From Variovorax sp. V213 (GTDB taxonomy: Bacteria; Pseudomonadota; Gammaproteobacteria; Burkholderiales; Burkholderiaceae_C), in assembly GCF_041154455.1 (NCBI RefSeq), contig NZ_AP028664.1:1365001-1429000 (forward strand): a DNA stretch of 64,000 nucleotides. Direction: 5' to 3'. How positions within the stretch are numbered: the first letter of the stretch is position 1; each line of letters begins with the position of its first letter. The notes under the pieces were generated by a model. The model made no database searches. It was not told the DNA's origin and saw only the letters and a list, made by a program, of their open reading frames with translations. The translations under genes and the position numbers were made by a program. Shown one piece after another: positions 27,729 through 35,151 of the stretch.

Positions 27729-28442
27729 CTAATCCACCCATCGGCAGGCCTGGTCCAGCCCTGCGCGCGTCGTACGGAAGCGATTGGCCGGATGCGAGGG
27801 ATCCTCATAGCCGAACGCAATGCCGCACACCACCTGGCGGTCGTCCGGAATCTCGAACCAGCGATGCAGGAATTTCGAGCGCGAGGCCACAGCCGCCTGG
27901 GCGATGCTGGCCACGCCGAAGCTGCGGGCCGCCAGCACGAAGTTGTTGACGTAGGCGCCGCAGTCCACGGCGCCGTAGGTGCCGAGCGGTGCTTCGGTGG
28001 TGACGAGGGCCACGTGCGGCGCGCCGAAGAACCTGAAGTTTTCCCGCGCCTGCCGTTCCGACGCCTCGCGGTCGCCGCGCGCGATGCCGACGCTCTCGTA
28101 CAGCTGGAAGCCGCATTCGCGGCGGCGCTCGCGGTACACGCCGCGGTATTCGGCGGGAGGCGCAATGTCGAACGCGGCATCGGCTGCGGCCTCGTCCGAA
28201 TCGAAGGCCTGGCGCAGCCGCTCGGTGGCCGCGGCGCTGGTCACGATCACCTGCCATGGCTGCGAGTTGCACCATGAAGCGGTGCGCTGCGCCAGCTGCA
28301 GGATGGCATCGATCGTTTCGCGCGGAACCGGGTCGGCAAGGTAGCCCCGGCAGCTGTAGCGCGCGGCGAGAAGGGCCTTGAAAGCCGGTGCCAGCGAGGG
28401 GTCGTGGGGAGGAGTGGAGGGCATGGCGGCGGACTGGCTCAT
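27729..28442 (-). CDS. Nitroreductase family protein
   Basis: A 237-residue FMN-dependent nitroreductase-like oxidoreductase. FMN contacts appear at ARYSCRGYLADPVPRETI, TASWCNSQPWQVIVT and GVASIAQAAV. The C-terminus with IAFGYEDPSHPANRFRTTR is typical of the group often annotated as nitroreductase or malonic-semialdehyde-type. Start chosen at 28442, where ATG overlaps the thioesterase stop by four bases. Physiological substrate unknown; quinones or nitroaromatics by family. Confidence 0.87.
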   Translation of the reverse strand: MSQSAAMPSTPPHDPSLAPAFKALLAARYSCRGYLADPVPRETIDAILQLAQRTASWCNSQPWQVIVTSAAATERLRQAFDSDEAAADAAFDIAPPAEYRGVYRERRRECGFQLYESVGIARGDREASERQARENFRFFGAPHVALVTTEAPLGTYGAVDCGAYVNNFVLAARSFGVASIAQAAVASRSKFLHRWFEIPDDRQVVCGIAFGYEDPSHPANRFRTTRAGLDQACRWVD

Positions 28443-28984
28443 CGCGGCGAGGGCATCTCGAACACCAGGCAGGTGGTGGTGGCGTGCGCGTACAGCGTGC
28501 CGTCGGGCCCGACGAGCCGCGCTTCGGCGGTGGCGAGCTGCCGGCCGCAATGGATCACCTTGCCTTCGGCGCGGACCCGCTGCACCTTGGGCGTGACGCC
28601 TCTCACGTAGTTCACGCTCAGCTCGGCCGTCGTGTAGCTGCGGCCCACCGGCATCATGGTGTGGATCGCGCAGCCCAGCGCGGAATCGAGCACCGTGGCA
28701 ATCCAGCCGCCGTGGATGGTGCCGAGCGGGTTCAGGTGCTGCGCCAGCGGCGTGCCCTGGAACACCGCCACGCCTGGGCCTACAGAAAGCAGCGTGAAGT
28801 CCAGCGTCTTGGCAATGGCCGCAAAGGGGATCTCGCCCTTCAGCATGGCCTGCATCATTTCGAGCCCGGTCTTGCCTGCGATCTGCTCAGGCCGTGCCAA
28901 GCCAGGGCCGGGTCCAGCTTCGAGACGCTGGACGACCTCTGCCTCTTGGGCGATCCAGGCGTCGATGGAGTGGGGCTCGCTCAT
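28439..28984 (-). CDS. PaaI-family hotdog thioesterase
   Basis: A 181-residue hotdog-fold protein. NPLGTIHGGWIATVLDSALGCA is the PaaI/YbgC-type thioesterase motif, followed by SYTTAELSVNYVRG. An N-terminal extension of about 50 residues precedes the hotdog domain. AAGGA lies eight bases before the ATG at 28984. Divergent from marR with only 52 bases between and coupled to the nitroreductase, so the MarR protein probably controls both. Acyl-CoA substrate not predictable. Confidence 0.87.
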   Translation of the reverse strand: MSEPHSIDAWIAQEAEVVQRLEAGPGPGLARPEQIAGKTGLEMMQAMLKGEIPFAAIAKTLDFTLLSVGPGVAVFQGTPLAQHLNPLGTIHGGWIATVLDSALGCAIHTMMPVGRSYTTAELSVNYVRGVTPKVQRVRAEGKVIHCGRQLATAEARLVGPDGTLYAHATTTCLVFEMPSPR

Positions 28985-29002
28985 GAAAAAAATCCTTGAT
29001 AG

Positions 29003-29030
29003 TTGCATATACAATCATTGTAGTTACAAT
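29003..29030 (+). promoter_or_regulatory. marR promoter with embedded operator
   Basis: TTGCAT (29003-29008) and TACAAT (29025-29030) are spaced 16 bases. Between them lies the perfect palindrome TACAATCATTGTA (29010-29022), a likely MarR operator, with a further half-site at 29025. The predicted transcript start falls at or next to the marR ATG. Confidence 0.65.
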
Positions 29031-29036
29031 GAAAAC

Positions 29037-29531
29037 ATGAACACCGCTCTGAAGCCTCAGCTGAGGCCCCAAGGATGTACCAATTTCCGCCTGCGCCGGC
29101 TCTCCCGGCTGGCGTCGCGCCTCTATGACGCGCACGTTGCGCCCAGCGGGCTCAAGACCACGCAGTATTCACTGCTCTCGCACGTGCTGCATTTTGGGCC
29201 GCTGCGCCCGGTCGACCTGGCGCGCGAGATGAACGTCGACGCCTCGACGCTCACGCGCAATCTCAAGCCTCTGCTGGCGGCGGGCTTCCTGGTGCAGACC
29301 GAGGGTCCCGATGCGCGCAGCCGCATGCTGGCGATCACCGACGCAGGCCGCGCTAAGCGAGCCGAGGCGCAGCGCCTGTGGCACGGCGCGCAGCTGGCGC
29401 TCAACGACATCCTCGGCACGGAGCGCGTGCTGGCGCTGCATGCCCTTCTCGATGAGAGCCTGGAGCTGCTGCAGCGCGCAGGGCTGGGCGATGGACAGCC
29501 CGAAGACCAAACAGGAGCCCGCGATGAATGA
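29037..29531 (+). CDS. MarR family transcriptional regulator
   Basis: A 164-residue winged-helix regulator. The recognition helix region is RPVDLAREMNVDASTLTRNLKPL and the wing is VQTEGPDARSRMLAITDAGR, standard for MarR. The start at 29037 (MNTALKPQLRPQG) has no Shine-Dalgarno sequence, consistent with a leaderless message. It overlaps the MFS gene by eight bases and faces the thioesterase across the operator. Confidence 0.92.
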   Translation: MNTALKPQLRPQGCTNFRLRRLSRLASRLYDAHVAPSGLKTTQYSLLSHVLHFGPLRPVDLAREMNVDASTLTRNLKPLLAAGFLVQTEGPDARSRMLAITDAGRAKRAEAQRLWHGAQLALNDILGTERVLALHALLDESLELLQRAGLGDGQPEDQTGARDE

Positions 29532-30759
29532 AACCTCTTTTCGGCGCCATGCGCTCTGGCTCGTGCTGCTGGCAGCCGCGGGCGCTTTTGCGCTCACGAT
29601 GGGCGTGCGCCAGACGATGGGGCTGTTCCTCTCGGCGCTCAACACTTCGACCGCGCTCGGCATCGGCAGCATCAGCCTCGCGTTCGCGTTCGGGCAGCTC
29701 TGGTGGGGACTCACCCAACCTTTTGCGGGCGCCGTGGCCGACCGCATCGGAACGGGCCGCGTGGTGTTCATCGGCGTGCTGCTGGTGGCCGTCGGCACGC
29801 TCATCACGCCGCTCATGACGAGCACGGCAGGCCTGATCTTCGCCATCGGCGTGCTCGCGGCCGGCGGCGCCGGCATGGCGGGCCCTTCGGTGCTAATGGC
29901 CGCGACCACGCGCCTTGTGCCGGCGAACAAGCGAGGCCTGGCCACCGGCTTGGTGAATGCCGGCGGTTCCTTCGGACAATTCGCGATGGCGCCGATCGCC
30001 GTTGGCCTGACGGCGGCCGTGGGCTGGGCCGGCGCCATGCAGTGGCTCGGCGTGCTGGTGTTGCTGGCGCTGCCGGCCGCATGGGTGCTCAAGGGCAATT
30101 CGAACGCAATGGCCGCGGCGTCGGCGGCCGCATCGGGCACAAAGCCGCTGAGTGCGGGCCAAGCCATCGGCCAGGCGCTCGCGACGCCCAGCTTCCGCTA
30201 CCTGAGCCTGGGCTTCCTGGTCTGTGGTTTTCACGTCGCCTTCTTGGCCACGCACCTGCCCGGCGTCGTTGCGGCCTGCGGGCTGCCGGCGGAAGTCGGC
30301 GGCTGGGCGCTCGCAATGATCGGGCTCTTCAACATCGTCGGCAGCCTTGCGATAGGCTGGGCCGTGGGGCGCTGGCGCATGAAGTCGCTGCTATCGCTGG
30401 TCTATGCCACGCGCGCCATCGCCGTGCTGGTGTTCCTGCTGGCGCCGAAGACGACCTTGGTCATGCTGGTGTTCGCCGCCGTGATGGGTGTGACCTTCCT
30501 GTCGACCGTGCCGCCGACCGCCGGCCTGGTCGCCAAGATGTTCGGGCCGGCCAACATGGCGATGCTGTTCGGCATCGTGATGCTGGCGCACCAGATCGGC
30601 GGCTTCCTGGGCGCGTTCCTGGGCGGCTATGTTTTCCAGGCCACTGGCAACTACGACATCGTCTGGTACATCGACATTGCGTTTGCGGCCGGCGCCGCGC
30701 TGGTGCATCTGCCGATCCGCGAAGCGCGGCTCGTGCGTTCGAAGCTGGCGGCGGCATGA
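29524..30759 (+). CDS. MFS transporter
   Basis: A 411-residue transporter with twelve predicted helices. The loop 2-3 motif is AGAVADRIGTGRVV, and the repeated GPSVLMAATTRLVPANKRGLATGLVNAGGSFGQ places it with the MFS members typical of MarR-linked or formate/oxalate-like carriers. It starts inside the end of marR, so the two are translated together. Substrate unknown; MarR control suggests efflux of a toxic or aromatic compound. Confidence 0.88.
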   Translation: MNETSFRRHALWLVLLAAAGAFALTMGVRQTMGLFLSALNTSTALGIGSISLAFAFGQLWWGLTQPFAGAVADRIGTGRVVFIGVLLVAVGTLITPLMTSTAGLIFAIGVLAAGGAGMAGPSVLMAATTRLVPANKRGLATGLVNAGGSFGQFAMAPIAVGLTAAVGWAGAMQWLGVLVLLALPAAWVLKGNSNAMAAASAAASGTKPLSAGQAIGQALATPSFRYLSLGFLVCGFHVAFLATHLPGVVAACGLPAEVGGWALAMIGLFNIVGSLAIGWAVGRWRMKSLLSLVYATRAIAVLVFLLAPKTTLVMLVFAAVMGVTFLSTVPPTAGLVAKMFGPANMAMLFGIVMLAHQIGGFLGAFLGGYVFQATGNYDIVWYIDIAFAAGAALVHLPIREARLVRSKLAAA

Positions 30760-30794
30760 CCGTGGACCACGGTGCACAGCACGGAGGTCAATGA

Positions 30795-32201
30795 ATGAGC
30801 CAAGAACTGGATCCGCGCACGCGCCGCATGCTCGAAGCGCCCATCGTGCCCACGCTGTTGCGCCTGGCCGCACCCAATGTGCTCGTGATGATAGCGCAGG
30901 CCTCCGTGGGGCTCATCGAAACCTACTTCGTCGGCAAGCTGGGCACCAACGCGCTGGCGGGCATGGCACTGGTGTTCCCCATCGTCATGCTGATGCAGAT
31001 GACCTCGAGCGGCGCCATGGGCGGCGGTATCGCCTCTTCGATCGCGCGTGCGCTGGGTGCGCGCCGCCGCGGCGATGCCGATGCGCTGGTGTGGCACGCG
31101 GTGGTCATCGCGCTCGGGTTCGGCCTGTGCTTTTCGCTCGCGCTGCTGCTCGGCGGACGCCGGCTGTACGGCATCATGGGCGGCACCGGCGCGGCATTGG
31201 ACGCGGCCCTGACCTATTCGAACTGGGTGTTCGCGGGCGCGGTGCTGGTGTGGCTCTTCAACTCGCTCTCGGCCGTCATCCGCGGCACCGGCAACATGTC
31301 GGTGCCGGCGAACGTGACGGTGATCGGCGTGCTGTTCCTCATCCCGGCGTCCCCGCTCCTGATCTTCGGCTGGGGCCCGCTGCCGGGCATGGGCATCGCG
31401 GGCGGCGCGATGGCGCTGCTGCTGTACTACCTGTTGGGCTCGGCGGCGCTCATCGTCTATCTGCGGTCGCCGCGCAGCCTGCTGCGCCCCACGCTCGCGG
31501 CGCTGAAGCTGCGCTGGCCGCTGTTCCGCGAGATCCTGCGCGTCGGCCTCGTGGCCGCTGTGGCGACCGTGGCCACCAACCTGTCGATCGGCACGGCCAC
31601 CGCACTGACCGGCCATTTCGGGCCGGGTGCATTGGCGGGATATGGCACCGCGTCGCGGCTCGAATATCTGCTGGTGCCGCTGGTGTTCGGCCTGGGCGCG
31701 CCGCTCGTCGCAATGGTCGGCACCTGCATGGGGGCCGGCCAGCGCGAGCGCGCGCTGCGCGCCACCTGGGCCGGCGCGGCCGTGGCCTTCGTGCTCACTG
31801 AAAGCATCGGCGTGGCGGCGGCGTTGTTTCCGCGGCCCTGGCTGCTGCTGTTCGGGAACGACCCCGCCATGCTCGAAACCGGCACGCACTACCTGCGGCT
31901 GGTGGGGCCGCTCTATGGCTTCTTCGGCGTCGGGCTGGTGCTGTATTTCGCCTCGCAAGGGGCCGGGCGCCTGCTGTGGCCGGTGATCGGCAACATCGCG
32001 CGTCTTTCCGTGGCGGGCATTGGCGGCTGGCTCGCCTTTCGCTGGGGCGGCGGGCTGACCGGCGTCTTTGCGGCGCAGGGCGTGGCGCTGGTGGTGTACG
32101 GCGTCGTCATCGCGTCGGCGATTGCCGGCGGCGCATGGTTCGGCCGCGTGGGCTGGCCGCGCACGCCCACAGGGCTGCTGCGGCGCGTGGCGCAAGCCTG
32201 A
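30795..32201 (+). CDS. MATE family efflux transporter
   Basis: A 468-residue MATE exporter with twelve helices in two related halves. The N-terminal RLAAPNVLVMIAQASVGLIETYFVGKLGTNALAGMAL and later GPGALAGYGTASRLEYLLVPL match the MatE repeat. These proteins expel cationic drugs with Na+ or H+. It starts 36 bases after the MFS gene, on the same strand, and so may be a further member of the MarR-controlled unit. Confidence 0.9.
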   Translation: MSQELDPRTRRMLEAPIVPTLLRLAAPNVLVMIAQASVGLIETYFVGKLGTNALAGMALVFPIVMLMQMTSSGAMGGGIASSIARALGARRRGDADALVWHAVVIALGFGLCFSLALLLGGRRLYGIMGGTGAALDAALTYSNWVFAGAVLVWLFNSLSAVIRGTGNMSVPANVTVIGVLFLIPASPLLIFGWGPLPGMGIAGGAMALLLYYLLGSAALIVYLRSPRSLLRPTLAALKLRWPLFREILRVGLVAAVATVATNLSIGTATALTGHFGPGALAGYGTASRLEYLLVPLVFGLGAPLVAMVGTCMGAGQRERALRATWAGAAVAFVLTESIGVAAALFPRPWLLLFGNDPAMLETGTHYLRLVGPLYGFFGVGLVLYFASQGAGRLLWPVIGNIARLSVAGIGGWLAFRWGGGLTGVFAAQGVALVVYGVVIASAIAGGAWFGRVGWPRTPTGLLRRVAQA

Positions 32202-32284
32202 GCGGACTTGCTTCTTCTTCTGCGAGCTATGCGGCGGCGTGTGCCGCTGCATAGGCGTGGGGCGAGGCCGCCCAGTCCGCAGAA

Positions 32285-32608
32285 TCAGTAGCGGTAGGGA
32301 TTCTCGGGCCGGCGATCGTAGCGGTTGGGCACGCCGTCACCGTCATCGTCCCTGCGGCCGTAGCGGCGCTCTTCCCAGCGGCGATGCCGATGCTCATAGC
32401 GGTCGTGATCGTGATAGCGCGGGCCGTAGTAGTGGTGCGGCGGGGGCGGTGCCACGTAGTACTGGTGGCGCGGCGGCGGAGGAGGTGCTGGCACCACATA
32501 CACCTGGGTCTGGATGAAGCGGCCGCCGGTCTGTGCCTGGGCCGGTGCGCTGAGTGCCGCCAGCGACAGCAGTGCCGCGGCGCCGAATGCGAGAGTGAGC
32601 TTTTTCAT
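32285..32608 (-). CDS. Small secreted His/Tyr/Arg-rich protein with a calcium-type acidic repeat
   Basis: A 107-residue exported protein: signal peptide MKKLTLAFGAAALLSLAALS ending at AQAQ, a Pro-rich tract, a His/Tyr-rich stretch (HHYYGPRYHDHDRYEHRHRR), and an end RRDDDGDGVPNRYDRRPENP. DDDGDGVPNR matches the calcium-binding thrombospondin type 3 pattern (DxDxDGxxN), present once. Similar small proteins are common in Burkholderiales without known function. The start is fixed by the signal peptide; the longer open frame upstream is not supported. Confidence 0.78.
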   Translation of the reverse strand: MKKLTLAFGAAALLSLAALSAPAQAQTGGRFIQTQVYVVPAPPPPPRHQYYVAPPPPHHYYGPRYHDHDRYEHRHRRWEERRYGRRDDDGDGVPNRYDRRPENPYRY

Positions 32609-32777
32609 GGCAACTCCAATGGAGTGGTTGGAAGCCCTATCGTCGTGGCTCCATGTGAACGTCGTGTAAGGCTGGAGCGAAATCGGATGAAGAGCTGTAA
32701 GCCGCTGCGCGGCCAGTACAAGACGCCACGGCCATCCTAGGCGCCCCAATTCCGACGAGAAACCGGCCGAACGGACG

Positions 32778-33515
32778 TCAGCCGTGTGGCGGGGGCAGCA
32801 TGCGCCGGAGCGCCTCGAAGAACAGGTCGGATTGCTCGCGTTCGCCCTGGATCTGCGCCGCGGCATGCGCAGCCAGCTTCGCATCGACCGGGACCAGCGG
32901 TCGCCCGGTCGATTGCGCGATCACCTGGTGCAGGCTGGCGCGTTCCAGATAGTAGAGATCGTCGTAGGCATGCGCAACGGTGGCGCCCGCCACGATCACG
33001 CCGTGGTTGGCCAGGAAAGCCACGTCCTTTCCTTCCATGGCGCGCGCGATGCGCTCGCCCTCGGCATCGTCGAGGGCCAGGCCGTTGTAGACCGCGTCGA
33101 TCGCAATGCGGTTCATGTAGCGCATGGCGTTCTGGCTCAGCGTGGGATCGAGCGCGCGATCGGCCGTGAGCGTGAGCGCGGTGGCGTAGGGCATGTGGCA
33201 GTGCAGAACGACCGCATGGCCGGTCAGCCGGTGCACCGCGCCGTGGATGAAAAGGGCGGTCGGTTCCACCCTGTGGCGGCCGGCAAGCACTTCGCCGCGC
33301 ACGTCGATCAGCACGATGTCGTCGGGGCCAATCTCGCTCCAGTGCAGGCCGCGCGGGTTGATCAGGTAGCGGTCTTGCGCGCCGGGGAGCACCACGCTGA
33401 AGTGGTTGCAGACGCCTTCCGAGAGGCCATGGTGGGCGGCCGCGCGCAATGCGAGCGAAAGGTCTTCGCGCAACTTGCGCACGGCAGGGCTGGCGTAGTC
33501 TGAATCTGCGGACAT
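32778..33515 (-). CDS. Class II aldolase/adducin family protein
   Basis: A 245-residue zinc-type aldolase fold. Metal-site histidines are visible in VVLHCHMPYATAL (HxH) and FLANHGVIVAGAT, with the substrate region GVCNHFSVVLPG. Relatives include fuculose-1-P and ribulose-5-P aldolases or epimerases, and 3-oxo-tetronate-4-P decarboxylases. It lies 47 bases after dgoA as the last gene of the sugar-acid operon, so a role in cleaving a keto-deoxy acid or disposing of a by-product is inferred. Actual substrate unknown. Confidence 0.82.
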   Translation of the reverse strand: MSADSDYASPAVRKLREDLSLALRAAAHHGLSEGVCNHFSVVLPGAQDRYLINPRGLHWSEIGPDDIVLIDVRGEVLAGRHRVEPTALFIHGAVHRLTGHAVVLHCHMPYATALTLTADRALDPTLSQNAMRYMNRIAIDAVYNGLALDDAEGERIARAMEGKDVAFLANHGVIVAGATVAHAYDDLYYLERASLHQVIAQSTGRPLVPVDAKLAAHAAAQIQGEREQSDLFFEALRRMLPPPHG

Positions 33516-33562
33516 CGACGGGGCCTCGTGGATGTGGAAAGAAGAACGGCGAAGAAGGGGGG

Positions 33563-34204
33563 TCAGGCGTGGATTGCGCCCGTGCAGGCGGAGGCGAATC
33601 TCTGGGCATCGGCACGCACGTCAGACGCCGGCTTGCCGGGCTTGTAGAGCGCCGAGCCGATGCCGAAACCCGATGCGCCGGCCGCGCGCCATTCGGCCAT
33701 GTTGGTGGGCGTGATGCCGCCCACGGGCATCAGCGGCGTGCCGGCAGGCAGCACCGCAAGCAATGCCTTCACCACCGCGGGCGATGCCAGCTCGGCCGGA
33801 AACAGCTTGAGCCCGGTCGCGCCCGCGGCCAGTGCGCCGAAGGCTTCGGTCGGTGTCATCACGCCGGGCAGGCAGACCATGCCGAGCCGCACGGCTTCGG
33901 CGACCGCCTCGGCGTTGAAGTTGGGCGACACGATCAGTTCGCCGCCGGCCGAATGCACATAGCGCACCTGCTGCACGTCGAGCACCGTGCCGGCGCCCAC
34001 CAGGGCCTCGGGAAAGCGCGTGCGCATCAGCGTGATGCTGGCGTAGGGCTTGGGCGAATTGAGCGGCACTTCGAGCAGCCGGAAGCCGGACTCGACGATG
34101 GCGTCGCCCACGTCGGCGGCCTCGGGCGGCGTGAGCCCGCGCAGGATGGCGACCAGCGGCAGCTCGCGCATCGCGGCCTTGAATTTTTCTTGGGGAGTCA
34201 TCAT
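33563..34204 (-). CDS. dgoA: 2-dehydro-3-deoxy-6-phosphogalactonate aldolase
   Basis: A 213-residue class I aldolase of the KDPG family. Glu E45 in LLEVPLNSP (the DgoA version, where Eda has EVTLRTP) and the Schiff-base lysine K133 in ATGLKLFPAE are present. The phosphate loop is PVGGITPTNMAEW. It splits KDPGal to pyruvate and glyceraldehyde-3-P. The ATG at 34204 overlaps the dgoK stop by four bases; a second ATG follows immediately. DgoA over Eda is supported by both the motif and the dgoK neighbour. Confidence 0.92.
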   Translation of the reverse strand: MMTPQEKFKAAMRELPLVAILRGLTPPEAADVGDAIVESGFRLLEVPLNSPKPYASITLMRTRFPEALVGAGTVLDVQQVRYVHSAGGELIVSPNFNAEAVAEAVRLGMVCLPGVMTPTEAFGALAAGATGLKLFPAELASPAVVKALLAVLPAGTPLMPVGGITPTNMAEWRAAGASGFGIGSALYKPGKPASDVRADAQRFASACTGAIHA

Positions 34205-35109
34205 GGGGGAGTTCTGTCTGCGTCGAGAAAACCGGACAGCGCATGCAGCCCGGCCCAGGTGGCTTCGGCGCCCATCGTGCGCGTGGCGATGCCGGTGGCG
34301 CGCAGCGCCAGCGTGTAGCGCTGCGTGAGCGCAGGGGAGCCGATCAGCACCACTTCGCCGGAGGCGTGCAGCGATTGCGTGCGCAGTTCTTCTCCGATCA
34401 GGAGGCCCGAGAGGTAGCTGGCGAGTTCCTGCGTGGGCATGCGTTCGAACAGCGCCAGCGTGCGCGCGCCGAAGGCGTTGTGCAGCAGGCCCTGGCCGTT
34501 GTCGGCCCGCGCGACGCCCTCCACGAAGGCGGCCTCGTCCAGCGGCGCATCGACATCGAGGGTGCGCGCAAGAATCGAGTGCTGGCTCAGCAACGCATAG
34601 AACTCCCCGGTCATGAAGGTGCGAAAGCCCTTGACGCGGCCCTTCTTGACCGTGGCCCACTTGTTGTGCGTACCCGGCAGCACGAAGACGCCTTCGTCGA
34701 CATCCATGAGCGCCATGGCGCCGAAGATCTGGACCTCTTCGCCGCGCATGACATCGGGAACCCCGTCGTGCTCGTCGCGCAGGCCCGGCACGATGGAAAT
34801 GCGCGAACCCGGCAGCACGTCGATGTCGATGATCTGGCGGCCCACTTCGACGCGGCCCGCGGGGCAGGCGCAATACGGCGCCTCGACCCATCCCTGCTTG
34901 CTGCCGGCCATGCCGGAGATCAGGCAGCGCGTGCCCGCTGGCTGCATCCAGTCGGCGAACAGCGACTCGAACACCGCGGGAAAGCCGCCCGCCGGCACCT
35001 TGAGAATGCCGCGCGCATCGCTGCGCTCCTCGAGCACCGCGCCGCCGGCATCGAGCAGCGCGCCGCGCAGGGAGCTCGTGCCCCAGTCGACTGCCACCAA
35101 TCTGCTCAT
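34201..35109 (-). CDS. dgoK: 2-dehydro-3-deoxygalactonokinase
   Basis: A 302-residue sugar kinase of the DgoK family phosphorylating 2-keto-3-deoxygalactonate. The start VAVDWGTSSLRGALLD is the ATP phosphate-1 motif. LISGMAGSKQGW, VLPGTHNKWATVKKG and FRTFMTGEFYALLSQHSIL are typical of this family. Coupled by ATGA to dgoA downstream and 42 bases after the dehydratase gene. Confidence 0.93.
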   Translation of the reverse strand: MSRLVAVDWGTSSLRGALLDAGGAVLEERSDARGILKVPAGGFPAVFESLFADWMQPAGTRCLISGMAGSKQGWVEAPYCACPAGRVEVGRQIIDIDVLPGSRISIVPGLRDEHDGVPDVMRGEEVQIFGAMALMDVDEGVFVLPGTHNKWATVKKGRVKGFRTFMTGEFYALLSQHSILARTLDVDAPLDEAAFVEGVARADNGQGLLHNAFGARTLALFERMPTQELASYLSGLLIGEELRTQSLHASGEVVLIGSPALTQRYTLALRATGIATRTMGAEATWAGLHALSGFLDADRTPP

Positions 35110-35151
35110 ATCAATGCGACTCCACGGGCAAGCCAGGGAAAGCGCCCAACG

